Origin: Flavobacteriaceae bacterium
Lineage (GTDB): Bacteria > Bacteroidota > Bacteroidia > Flavobacteriales > Flavobacteriaceae
Assembly (NCBI GenBank): GCA_014238425.1
Contig: JABABD010000005.1
Span: forward strand, 248,001-312,000
Length of the DNA stretch: 64,000 bases
Direction of reading: 5' to 3'
Shown: positions 9,219 to 16,866 of the stretch, piece by piece
Numbering within the stretch: the first letter of the stretch is position 1
Layout: each line of letters begins with the position of its first letter
The notes under the pieces: generated by a model
Database searches by the model: none
What the model was told of the DNA's origin: nothing
What the model saw: only the letters and a program-made list of their open reading frames with translations
Program-made: the position numbers and the translations under genes

Positions 9219-9281
9219 GATATTGAAAATTAAGTTTTATAAATACCTACTCTATTAAAAGGTTTTCGGTTTCCCCTTATA

Positions 9282-9293
9282 TACTGTACAGTA
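9282..9293. promoter_or_regulatory. 12-bp perfect palindrome TACTGTACAGTA
   Basis: Perfect palindrome 64 nt upstream of the precursor start at 9218, in the 200-bp space between the two lanthipeptide precursors. Its position fits an operator for that precursor's promoter, possibly for the TPR/AraC-type regulator nearby. There is no direct evidence for a binding protein. Confidence 0.35.
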
Positions 9294-9375
9294 ATAAAAT
9301 TCTTAGTTTAAAATTAGAGTTATAAAGGTGTATTAAAAAGAAGGGGTTCCTTATATTGAATAAAATAGGGCATAA

Positions 9376-9403
9376 AAAAACCCTATAAATTTATAGGGTT
9401 TTT
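9376..9403 (-). terminator. Terminator after the second lanthipeptide precursor
   Basis: Perfect stem AAAAACCCTATAAA / TTTATAGGGTTTTT flanked by A and T runs on both sides, 20 nt past the stop of the precursor at 9423-9587. It looks like a strong Rho-independent terminator. Confidence 0.85.
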
Positions 9404-9422
9404 AATTGCTGATTTTGAACTC

Positions 9423-9587
9423 TTAAGGGGTGTGACCACCGTTGCAAAAAATATCTGATTCATGCGTTGTCCAACCTTCCTCAGTTGGAAGACAATCGCC
9501 TCCTTTTATGGTAGACATCATGTCACGACTTATCTTCGCTATCGTTAGTTTTTTTAAAGAAATCTTGCCTTCTGCTTGTTTTTTCAT
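9423..9587 (-). CDS. Second class I lanthipeptide precursor (KGG leader)
   Basis: 54-aa peptide. The leader MKKQAEGKISLKKLTIAKIS continues to STIKGG. The SLKKLTIAKIS block is equivalent to TLKKEVISKLE of the neighbouring precursor. The predicted 24-aa core starts DCLPTEEGWTTHESDIFCNG and has Cys2, Cys18 and Thr5, 10, 11, 23 and Ser14, so at most two rings and several unringed dehydro-residues. The core is unrelated to that of the 9072 peptide, suggesting a two-peptide product or two independent products. It has its own strong terminator and an inverted repeat upstream (9615-9636). Confidence 0.8.
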   Translation of the reverse strand: MKKQAEGKISLKKLTIAKISRDMMSTIKGGDCLPTEEGWTTHESDIFCNGGHTP

Positions 9588-9614
9588 GAGTTGCTTTTTA
9601 ATAGTTAATGAATG

Positions 9615-9636
9615 GTCATGATCTTGGAATCATGAC
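9615..9636. promoter_or_regulatory. Inverted repeat GTCATGAT-N6-ATCATGAC upstream of precursor
   Basis: A perfect 8-bp inverted repeat whose near edge is 28 nt upstream of the precursor start at 9587. It may be an operator or a 5' leader hairpin. It is unlike the GACAC element of the six-cysteine precursors. Confidence 0.4.
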
Positions 9637-9714
9637 TTTAGTATTTTGAATATACCATTAAAACAATTTAAGACATAATTTATAGACCCTATATTGAACG
9701 ATTTAGGGTGTGTA

Positions 9715-11415
9715 TTATTGGTTGGTTTGAATCTGTAATTGATTAATTTGTTTTATATAGTATGAAGGATTCAATCCTGTCTTGGATTTAAAATGCTTAG
9801 CGAACGAATAGTCACTTTTATAGCCTACTTCAGTTGCAATGGATTTTATGGAGAACGAGCGAAATTGCTTATCATTTCTTAAGCGTTTTATAGTATAATC
9901 TATGCGAAGGTCATTGATATAGTCATTAAAATTCTTGGCTTTGTGGGTGTTGATAATCTTAGATAGATACGTCGCATTGGTTTTGACCTTCTTGGCAACG
10001 GAACGTAAATTACAGCTAGAATTCAGGTAATATTCTTGTTTTTCGAGTTTGTTCAATCGTTCAATGATGGCGGCTATCTTATTGTCATTGATGATGATTT
10101 CCTTAACTGAAGACGTAGCTTTTTGCTCTAAAGCTTCTAATGTGGTGATTTTTTCCATTAGATTGTTGAATACAACTTTATTGGATTTCTGTTTTTTTCG
10201 ATACTTGATTAAGAGCATAATAAGCGTGAGTATGCCGATAGATAAAATAATCAATATATACCAGTAGTTTCTTTTACGTTTTAATTGATCTTTCCTTAAT
10301 TTCTCGATTTTTAGGTCAAGATCTTTGGTGTCTTTTTTATGTATTTTATCAACGGTTTGACGCTGGTTTTGATGAGACTGATCCTTTAATTGATCGTGTT
10401 TAGCATACCAGCTGAGAGCTTCATCTGCTGAACCAATTTTTTCGAGACTTTTAGCTAAGAGACGATGTGCCTTAAGAACTTGCCCTTTCCTTGGATCTAT
10501 TGGGTCGCCAAAAAGAGGTAAGATTTCCTTTAGGAGCGAAATCGCTTTATGATACATTTCTTTTTCGTAAAAACAATGTGCTTTGGCATATTTCAGGTTG
10601 ATAAGAAACTTATTGTTTTTAATATCATTGTCTTTGATAGTCCTTTCGGCCTTGCCTAAATAATCCATGGCTCCTTCAAAATCTTTGTTCAGGCAATGGA
10701 TAATGCCTTTTTTTATATAAAGGTCTATCATACCATTATGATAGCTTATTTTCTTGCTCAATGCAATACCTTTATCAGCATAGAAGGATGAAGAATCCAA
10801 TTGCTTGAGATCGATATGGATTTCACTTAAAATAGTTATGATGTTAATAGAATTTTTTTCTTCAAGGATTAGTTTTGAGGCATCATGACATATTTTTAGG
10901 GCCTCCTCGTTTTTTTTCATCCGTCTATAGATAATGGCAATACCCGATAGAGCTTTAGCTTTACAGTTAAGGTCTTTCGTTTTTTTTGAATAGTCTATTG
11001 ATTCATAATAAGCACCGAGGGCTTGTTGATTCTTCCAATCTAGTAGAAAGACATTTCCTTGCCTTAGATATGCAAGGGACAAGAGTCTATCGTTCTCAAT
11101 ATTTTTTGCAAAACCAATGGCTTTGTCTAAGTAGTACTGACTGCGTTGATACGTTTCTTTTTTGTAAAAGGCATAGCTAATATCAAGATAGATTTCGGCA
11201 AGTTCTTTCTTGTCAATGGGAAATTCTAGTAAAACTTCTTCATGTACTTTTGCATGTTCTGTATCTGAATCCTTGATAAGGACTATTAAGTCGTTTATTG
11301 AAACGTCTTGAGCTTGAACCTCTGATGTTGTAATAATTATAAACAACACCGTGGTAATTGACGCTTTTAAAAACATATATAATCCGTGTGTCATACTATT
11401 GCTATAAGGAATCAA
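9715..11415 (-). CDS. TPR - transmembrane - AraC-type HTH regulator
   Basis: 566-aa one-component regulator of a Bacteroidota type. A signal peptide or N-anchor ending EVQAQ is followed by about six tetratricopeptide repeats (residues ~40-340), a transmembrane helix (~385-405, YILIILSIGILTLIMLLI), a short coiled segment and a C-terminal AraC-family double helix-turn-helix (~465-560: SVAKKVKTNATYLSKII and SIATEVGYKSDYSFAKHF). The TPRs would face the periplasm and the DNA-binding domain the cytoplasm. ATGs at 11394 or 11376 are alternative starts. It sits among the precursor genes and is the only regulator in the island, so it probably controls them (inference). Confidence 0.88.
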   Translation of the reverse strand: MIPYSNSMTHGLYMFLKASITTVLFIIITTSEVQAQDVSINDLIVLIKDSDTEHAKVHEEVLLEFPIDKKELAEIYLDISYAFYKKETYQRSQYYLDKAIGFAKNIENDRLLSLAYLRQGNVFLLDWKNQQALGAYYESIDYSKKTKDLNCKAKALSGIAIIYRRMKKNEEALKICHDASKLILEEKNSINIITILSEIHIDLKQLDSSSFYADKGIALSKKISYHNGMIDLYIKKGIIHCLNKDFEGAMDYLGKAERTIKDNDIKNNKFLINLKYAKAHCFYEKEMYHKAISLLKEILPLFGDPIDPRKGQVLKAHRLLAKSLEKIGSADEALSWYAKHDQLKDQSHQNQRQTVDKIHKKDTKDLDLKIEKLRKDQLKRKRNYWYILIILSIGILTLIMLLIKYRKKQKSNKVVFNNLMEKITTLEALEQKATSSVKEIIINDNKIAAIIERLNKLEKQEYYLNSSCNLRSVAKKVKTNATYLSKIINTHKAKNFNDYINDLRIDYTIKRLRNDKQFRSFSIKSIATEVGYKSDYSFAKHFKSKTGLNPSYYIKQINQLQIQTNQ

Positions 11416-11995
11416 AATACCCTAAGTATAAGCAGGTGTTTTTATTATACATTTTCTAAAAGATGGGTAGTATAAAAGTAGTAAAAATCTTTCTTTAAGA
11501 GCTATTGATAATATCATAAAAAACAAAATCATGTATTAGCTTATCCCTATCTAAATAAATGATTCCAAATAGGAATTAAGCACATATAAACTCAATACAA
11601 TTCAAACTACGGAGAATGGGGAAAAACACTCATTGTTTTTCATTAGTATTTGATTAAAATAGGAAGTTGTCTGAAATAGTCTTTTTCAATTAAGTAAGAT
11701 GCGTTCAAATAAACTTTGTTAAATAACGATGACACGTTTCAAAATAGACTCAATTATTTCTTGGTTAATTTGATAGTTAATTTACTCCATAGTTTGTATA
11801 CCTCATTTTGACTTATTTGAGGAACTATTTATTTTATATCAGAGATGTGTTAACTAGCTTGGGTTGAAAATTGATAGTACATCATCATGCCGTACTTATT
11901 ATGTTTTAGGTTGGAGGCCTATTTGAATATTATGAATCTTGCTGCATTAGTTAATTGAGGGCGTATGATGGCGAAATAAAAATAGGATGAAAAGG
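11416..11995. other. Long AT-rich intergenic region upstream of precursor C
   Basis: No convincing ORF in either strand and no homology I recognise. It holds one inverted repeat, GAAAAACA-N5-TGTTTTTC (11621-11641), without a U tract. It should contain the promoters of the divergent regulator and of the precursor at 12063. I saw no further GG-leader peptide here. Confidence 0.5.
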
Positions 11996-12030
11996 GATAG
12001 ACATAAGTCTTGAGTGTCTTTAAAATGTTC
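11996..12030 (+). promoter_or_regulatory. Precursor upstream element, copy C
   Basis: Reads GATAGACATAAGTCTTGAGT and then GTCTTTAAAATGTTC, ending 32 nt before the ATG at 12063. It aligns across its whole length with the elements at 2488-2521 and 2067-2100, with a single-base insertion. The closing stem here is GACAT with GTGTC (one G-U pair). Confidence 0.65.
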
Positions 12031-12062
12031 AAGGCATTATAAGTTTATTAAATTAATATAAA

Positions 12063-12266
12063 ATGAAAAAACTAAGAGATTTAAAAGATGCCAAAATACT
12101 TGATTCTGGCCAACAGAAATTAATTACAGGTGGTTTTTTACCGCTTGGACGTTTCTGTTGTGGGTGTATTACACCAAACTCAAATGGAATTCTAGAAATA
12201 ATTGAAGTGGATTGCAATAGTGATTGTCCAGATGGTTCTCCTTCTGTATCTGGACTAGGTTGTTAG
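12063..12266 (+). CDS. GG-leader, six-cysteine bacteriocin-like precursor
   Basis: 67-aa peptide. The leader MKKLRDLKDAKILDSGQQKL ends in ITGG. The 43-aa core has cysteines at positions 8, 9, 11, 27, 31 and 43, rich in Gly, Ser and Pro. It lacks the LKK-type lanthipeptide leader, so I group it with the precursor at 2269 as a likely disulfide-bonded peptide exported by the C39 transporter. The shared upstream element (11996-12030) supports joint control despite the 9.6 kb distance. It is followed by a very strong terminator and then the core-genome rodA gene, so it marks the right boundary of the island. Confidence 0.82.
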   Translation: MKKLRDLKDAKILDSGQQKLITGGFLPLGRFCCGCITPNSNGILEIIEVDCNSDCPDGSPSVSGLGC

Positions 12267-12277
12267 TGTGAATACTG

Positions 12278-12324
12278 AAAATGATATAAAAGAAGCTCTA
12301 TGCAAGCCTCTTTTATATCATTTT
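12278..12324. terminator. Strong 16-bp hairpin terminator
   Basis: A perfect 16-bp stem AAAATGATATAAAAGA / TCTTTTATATCATTTT follows the precursor by 11 nt and ends in a T run. It can serve both the precursor (+) and rodA (-), which converge here. Confidence 0.88.
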
Positions 12325-12366
12325 GTTTCTTGTGTAAATATGCTTTAAAAACAACGGATATTTATT

Positions 12367-13647
12367 CTACCATTCATTAATTCTATTGCTGTCTAATCTA
12401 ATAAAGATGAATAGTAATAACGTATAAGCTAAAATACCTGAACCACCATAACTAAAGAATGGTAGAGGGATTCCAATGGTAGGAATCAGACCCATGACCA
12501 TTCCTATATTGATTAAGAAATGAATAAAGAAAATGGAAGCCACTGCGTAGCCATAAACTCGACTAAATTGACTTTTTTGTAATTCTGCGCGTTGGAGAAT
12601 TCTAATAATAAGTAATACAAAAAGAAGAACCACTATGGTGCTTCCTATAAAACCCCATTCTTCACCTACAGTACTGAAAATGTAATCTGTATGTTGCTCA
12701 GGCACGAATTTACCTGTAGTACGTGTGCCTTCCATAAATCCTTTTCCTGTAAATCCACCTGAACCAATGGCTTTTTCTGATTCATTGAGGTTATAGAGGA
12801 TGGTTTTCTTCATCTTCTCCAATTTCACTGGATCTTTCTCTAAACGAAGCCATAAACTAATTCTGTCTTGTTGATGTGGTTGTAAGATGCTGTTGTAGAA
12901 GAATTTAACACCAAAAGATAAACCTATAGAAAGAATGATGATAGATAATGGTTGTAATAGATTAGGTCGTTTTTTTCGACCAAAGAAATGTATTATAAAA
13001 ATAATCGCAGCGGTTAGCAGGACAGCTGATAAAACTCCAAATTTAAGAGTTAAAATACCTACTAATATCAAGAATACGGCAACTAATAAATACCACTGAG
13101 GCAAGCCTTCTCTATAAAACACAAAAAAGAAAGCACTATAGACAATGGTGCTACCTGCATCGTTTTGAAGTAAGATTAATATAGCAGGAATTCCAATAAT
13201 TACAAATAAACGAACCTGATCCTTAAATGTTTTTATATTAGTTTGTAGGTCACTAATATATTTTGCAACGGCTAAAGATGTGGCAACCTTAGCAAATTCA
13301 CTAGGTTGTACGGTGAAACCACCAATGCCATACCAAGAAGTCGCACCAGAAACTGTTTTGCCAAAAAGAAAAAGCCCAAGCAACAATACAATAGAGAGTA
13401 TATATATGATGCTTGAGAACCGTTCATAAAACTTAGATTCAATAGATAGAATAAGTATGATTAGAACAAAGGATAAAATGATGAATATCGCTTGCTTTCC
13501 ATATGGTTGACTAATATCGAAATAACTGTTTACGTCTCCTGTATGTGATGCTGATAAGATATTAATCCAGCCAAAACCAACTAGTAATACATAAATTAGA
13601 ATGGAAATCCAATCAAAATTGTAGTTTCTATTCCTGTCCGGACTCAT
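12367..13647 (-). CDS. rodA: Peptidoglycan glycosyltransferase RodA
   Basis: 426-aa SEDS-family membrane glycosyltransferase that polymerises lipid II during lateral wall growth with its transpeptidase partner PBP2. It has about ten membrane helices, the family segments GSGGFTGKGFMEGTRT and FVPEQHTDYIFSTVGEEWGF, and the C-terminal GIPLPFFSYGGSG signature. The start overlaps the end of mrdA by 20 nt and it is the last gene of the mreBCD-mrdA-rodA operon. Confidence 0.96.
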   Translation of the reverse strand: MSPDRNRNYNFDWISILIYVLLVGFGWINILSASHTGDVNSYFDISQPYGKQAIFIILSFVLIILILSIESKFYERFSSIIYILSIVLLLGLFLFGKTVSGATSWYGIGGFTVQPSEFAKVATSLAVAKYISDLQTNIKTFKDQVRLFVIIGIPAILILLQNDAGSTIVYSAFFFVFYREGLPQWYLLVAVFLILVGILTLKFGVLSAVLLTAAIIFIIHFFGRKKRPNLLQPLSIIILSIGLSFGVKFFYNSILQPHQQDRISLWLRLEKDPVKLEKMKKTILYNLNESEKAIGSGGFTGKGFMEGTRTTGKFVPEQHTDYIFSTVGEEWGFIGSTIVVLLFVLLIIRILQRAELQKSQFSRVYGYAVASIFFIHFLINIGMVMGLIPTIGIPLPFFSYGGSGILAYTLLLFIFIRLDSNRINEW

Positions 13648-15541
13648 CTTCAGTTGGTGTTTCTATGATATTGAATTTACTGCCATCATTGATGGAAAAA
13701 GATTCACCTGATAATGGCTTGGCATATTCTTCTTCTAAGCTACCTTCTATGACAAAGCGTTCCATCTGTTTCTGCGTTACTTCTCCTTTGATGTATTTTT
13801 CAATCATCAACCCAGCAATACGTCCAGCCCAACGACTACCCCAATAGCCATTCTCTACATACACAGCAATAGCAATTTTCGGATTGTCTTTTGGAGCAAA
13901 AGCAACAAAAATAGAGTGATCTGTTAATTGTACTTTTTTACCATCTATAATTGTGAAATTTTCAGCGGTTCCAGTTTTTCCACAAATGTCTATATCTGGG
14001 ATTTTTATATATTTTGCAGTTCCCTTATTGTAAACATCAAACATCCCTTGAACTACTGGCTCAAAGTGTTTGGAATCTATAGTTGTCCTTTTAGGAATAG
14101 TGTAGTTTTTATCAATAGTTTCATCATAAATTTGTTTAATGATGTGTGGTGTGTAAAAATGGCCTCTGTTGGCTATGGCGGCTATCATGTTGGCTAACTG
14201 TATTGGTGTGGCAAGTACCTCTCCTTGACCAATGGCGTTGGAGATGGTAAAAGTTGTGAACCATCGATTCTTTCCATAGGCTTTATCATAATATTTTGCG
14301 GATGGTATTAATCCTGGTGCCCCTATTTTTAGGTCATATCCTAAATAATTTCCTAAACCAAAACTTTTTACGTGGTTGCTCCATACATCCATACCTTCGG
14401 CAGGACTAGGAAAAGCATCTATGATACGTCGGTATACGTTTGCGAAATAAGCATTGCATGATTCATAAATCCCGAGATTCATATTAGCGGGACTCTTATG
14501 AATATGGCATCCCATGGGTTTTTTGCCACCATAATTATAGCCACGTCTGCATACAAATCGCTCTTGAGTATTTATGACACCTTCTTGAAGCCCAATAAGG
14601 GCATTCAGTACTTTGAAAGGAGACCCTGGTTCGTACATGGCCTTCAATCCTCTATCAAACAATGGTTTTGCTATGGTGTCGTTATGCAATTTCGTGTAAT
14701 TTTTGGAGCGAACGCGCCCAACCAAAAGATTTGGATTGTAGTTTGGAGCGGTTATCATCGTCAAAATTTCTCCAGAACTAGGCTCAATAGCGATTATGCC
14801 ACCACGTTTGTTAATCATCAAACGTTCGCCATATTCTTGTAAATCGGCATCTATAGTTATAGTTATGTCTTTTCCCGGTTGAGGAATAGTATCGCGTGTT
14901 CCGTTTTTAAATGGTCCAATATCACGATTGAACCGGTCTTTCTGTATAAATTTGATGCCCTTCACACCACGTAATTCATTTTCATACGATAATTCTATGC
15001 CAGATTTACCAATAAGATCTCCTCTTCGGTAATAGGGGTTTTTCTTAATTTGTTCTGGGTTAGCTTCTGCTATATATCCAAGAACATTAGCACCTATTGA
15101 TGTTCTGTAATCTCTGAGAGATCGTTTTTGGATATAAAAACCATCAAATTTTCGCATTTTTTCTTGGAGAGATGCATAATCTTCTTTTGATAGATGTGAA
15201 AGGAATACGGATGGTAAGCGTGGCGAAAAATGATAAGCTTTGTCGTAAGTTTTCTTAAAATATTCCTTATTGATTTTTAATAGAAGACAAAACTCGAGCG
15301 TATCTAACGGCTCCACTTCGCGTGGAATAACCATCACATCATATGAAGGTTGATTGGAAACCAATAATTTGCCATTACGATCATAAATGTATCCGCGCTT
15401 TGGGTAATCAAACTCTTTACGAATCGCGTTGTCAGTAAATAAATCTTCTGATGGCGCATTATAAACCTGAAGATAGAATAATCTAGAAATAAAGATTAGT
15501 CCAACAGCAATTACAGAAAGAAGAAGTAATAATGGCCTCAT
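13628..15541 (-). CDS. mrdA: Penicillin-binding protein 2 (elongasome transpeptidase)
   Basis: 637-aa class B PBP that cross-links peptidoglycan in the Rod complex. One N-terminal membrane helix (residues ~3-23) is followed by the dimerisation/pedestal region and the transpeptidase domain with all three motifs: SPFK (SxxK) after YEPG, SCN (SxN) in YESCNAYF, and KTG in CGKTGTAEN. It lies between mreD (4-nt overlap) and rodA (20-nt overlap), so translation is likely coupled. Confidence 0.96.
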   Translation of the reverse strand: MRPLLLLLSVIAVGLIFISRLFYLQVYNAPSEDLFTDNAIRKEFDYPKRGYIYDRNGKLLVSNQPSYDVMVIPREVEPLDTLEFCLLLKINKEYFKKTYDKAYHFSPRLPSVFLSHLSKEDYASLQEKMRKFDGFYIQKRSLRDYRTSIGANVLGYIAEANPEQIKKNPYYRRGDLIGKSGIELSYENELRGVKGIKFIQKDRFNRDIGPFKNGTRDTIPQPGKDITITIDADLQEYGERLMINKRGGIIAIEPSSGEILTMITAPNYNPNLLVGRVRSKNYTKLHNDTIAKPLFDRGLKAMYEPGSPFKVLNALIGLQEGVINTQERFVCRRGYNYGGKKPMGCHIHKSPANMNLGIYESCNAYFANVYRRIIDAFPSPAEGMDVWSNHVKSFGLGNYLGYDLKIGAPGLIPSAKYYDKAYGKNRWFTTFTISNAIGQGEVLATPIQLANMIAAIANRGHFYTPHIIKQIYDETIDKNYTIPKRTTIDSKHFEPVVQGMFDVYNKGTAKYIKIPDIDICGKTGTAENFTIIDGKKVQLTDHSIFVAFAPKDNPKIAIAVYVENGYWGSRWAGRIAGLMIEKYIKGEVTQKQMERFVIEGSLEEEYAKPLSGESFSINDGSKFNIIETPTEDESGQE

Positions 15542-16041
15542 TTACGTTTACCAAAAATTATGATAGTGAATATACAGAGTATTATGGTGAAAATACTTGA
15601 AAATAACGTCTTTTGGAGTATCAAAATTATTTCAGAAGTGTTAAAAACTTCCAATGAAAATAAAACAAAGTGATGAATGATTGTTAAAATCGATACATAG
15701 GTCAGGTTGGAGATAAATTCTGCTGTAGCAAACTTTACCGTTTGATGGTCGTACATAGCTCCGAAAGTAAATTTTAATGCAGCGGGACGAATAAATGCTA
15801 TAGTAACACATGCAGCAGCATGAACACCACCAGAATCTGAAAACATATCAACAGTCAATCCAAGTAAGAAGCTTAAGAAAATAAATAAGGACCTATTATT
15901 CTTGATGGGATATAAGATGATAAATAGTATGTATATGTATGGGTTTATATAACCCATGAAATTGATATTGTTCAATATAAGGACTTGTACCAAAATAAGT
16001 ACGATAAAACGAATGCTATTGATTGTTATCGAATTATTCAT
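15538..16041 (-). CDS. mreD: Rod shape-determining protein MreD
   Basis: 167-aa integral membrane protein with five or six predicted helices. It has little sequence signature, but the length, hydrophobicity and position between mreC (8-nt overlap) and mrdA (4-nt overlap) identify it. MreD works with MreC in positioning the wall-synthesis complex. Confidence 0.9.
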   Translation of the reverse strand: MNNSITINSIRFIVLILVQVLILNNINFMGYINPYIYILFIILYPIKNNRSLFIFLSFLLGLTVDMFSDSGGVHAAACVTIAFIRPAALKFTFGAMYDHQTVKFATAEFISNLTYVSILTIIHHFVLFSLEVFNTSEIILILQKTLFSSIFTIILCIFTIIIFGKRK

Positions 16042-16855
16042 CGTTATTCAATAAGTTCATGATTTCTTCGGCATCAATATTCTCAATAACATACACATGA
16101 CCGATGTTGGTCATATCATTAAAGAGTTTCACATTTATCGTATAATAATCTTCTGCAGCATCTAATTTAAAATCGGTCACAAGGCCTATAGGTATCCCTT
16201 TCGGAAAAATGGTAGAACGCCCACCAGTTACAATAGTGTCGCCAATGTTAACTGGCGCGATTTTTGGCATATCAACAAGTTGTACAATTTCGGAAGAAAC
16301 GGTATTCCATTCAAGAGTTCCAAAATGATTTGTTTTTTTAAGTTGGGCATTAATCTTGCTATTAGTATTTAGAATTGAAATTATGCTTGCATAATTGCCA
16401 CTGAGGTTGTCTAGAATTCCAACAATGCCTTTTGAGGTTATAACTCCTAAATCCTCTTTTAAACCATCTTTTACACCTTTGTTAATCGTTAACTTATTAG
16501 TTGTTAAAGAGTAACTATTCTTGATTACTGAGGCAGAAATCAATCTATATTTAGAGTCGAACGACGTACTATCTACCAAAGATGAATCTATATTCGTGAC
16601 ATTTGTATTGAACAAAATTGATTTCAATCGATTGTTCTCTTCTAGTAATACCTGATTTTCTTCTTTTAGCCCAAAGTATTGCGAAATGCTATTTGAACTA
16701 TTATAAATACCGCCAGATATGAAGTTCGCAGAATTAATGAACTTACTCTTATGGTAAGAATGGGATTGAATTGTAAAGAAAACAGAGAGGGCGAACAGCA
16801 ACGCAAACAATAGAAAATTTTGGTTTCTAATGATAAAATTAATAATCCGTTGCAT
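16034..16855 (-). CDS. mreC: Rod shape-determining protein MreC
   Basis: 273-aa periplasmic scaffold with one N-terminal membrane helix (residues ~12-30), a coiled coil (~58-82, EENQVLLEENNRLKS) and a beta-rich domain containing GVITSKGIVGIL and the GDTIVTGGRSTIFPKGIPIG segment typical of MreC. It links cytoplasmic MreB to PBP2 and RodA. It starts 11 nt after mreB. Confidence 0.94.
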   Translation of the reverse strand: MQRIINFIIRNQNFLLFALLFALSVFFTIQSHSYHKSKFINSANFISGGIYNSSNSISQYFGLKEENQVLLEENNRLKSILFNTNVTNIDSSLVDSTSFDSKYRLISASVIKNSYSLTTNKLTINKGVKDGLKEDLGVITSKGIVGILDNLSGNYASIISILNTNSKINAQLKKTNHFGTLEWNTVSSEIVQLVDMPKIAPVNIGDTIVTGGRSTIFPKGIPIGLVTDFKLDAAEDYYTINVKLFNDMTNIGHVYVIENIDAEEIMNLLNNDE

Positions 16856-16866
16856 GCTTTAATCTT

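Noticed and set aside
11416..11995. Additional precursor peptides in the long intergenic region
   Set aside because: No ORF starting with a KxLKxL-type leader and ending in GG was found on either strand.
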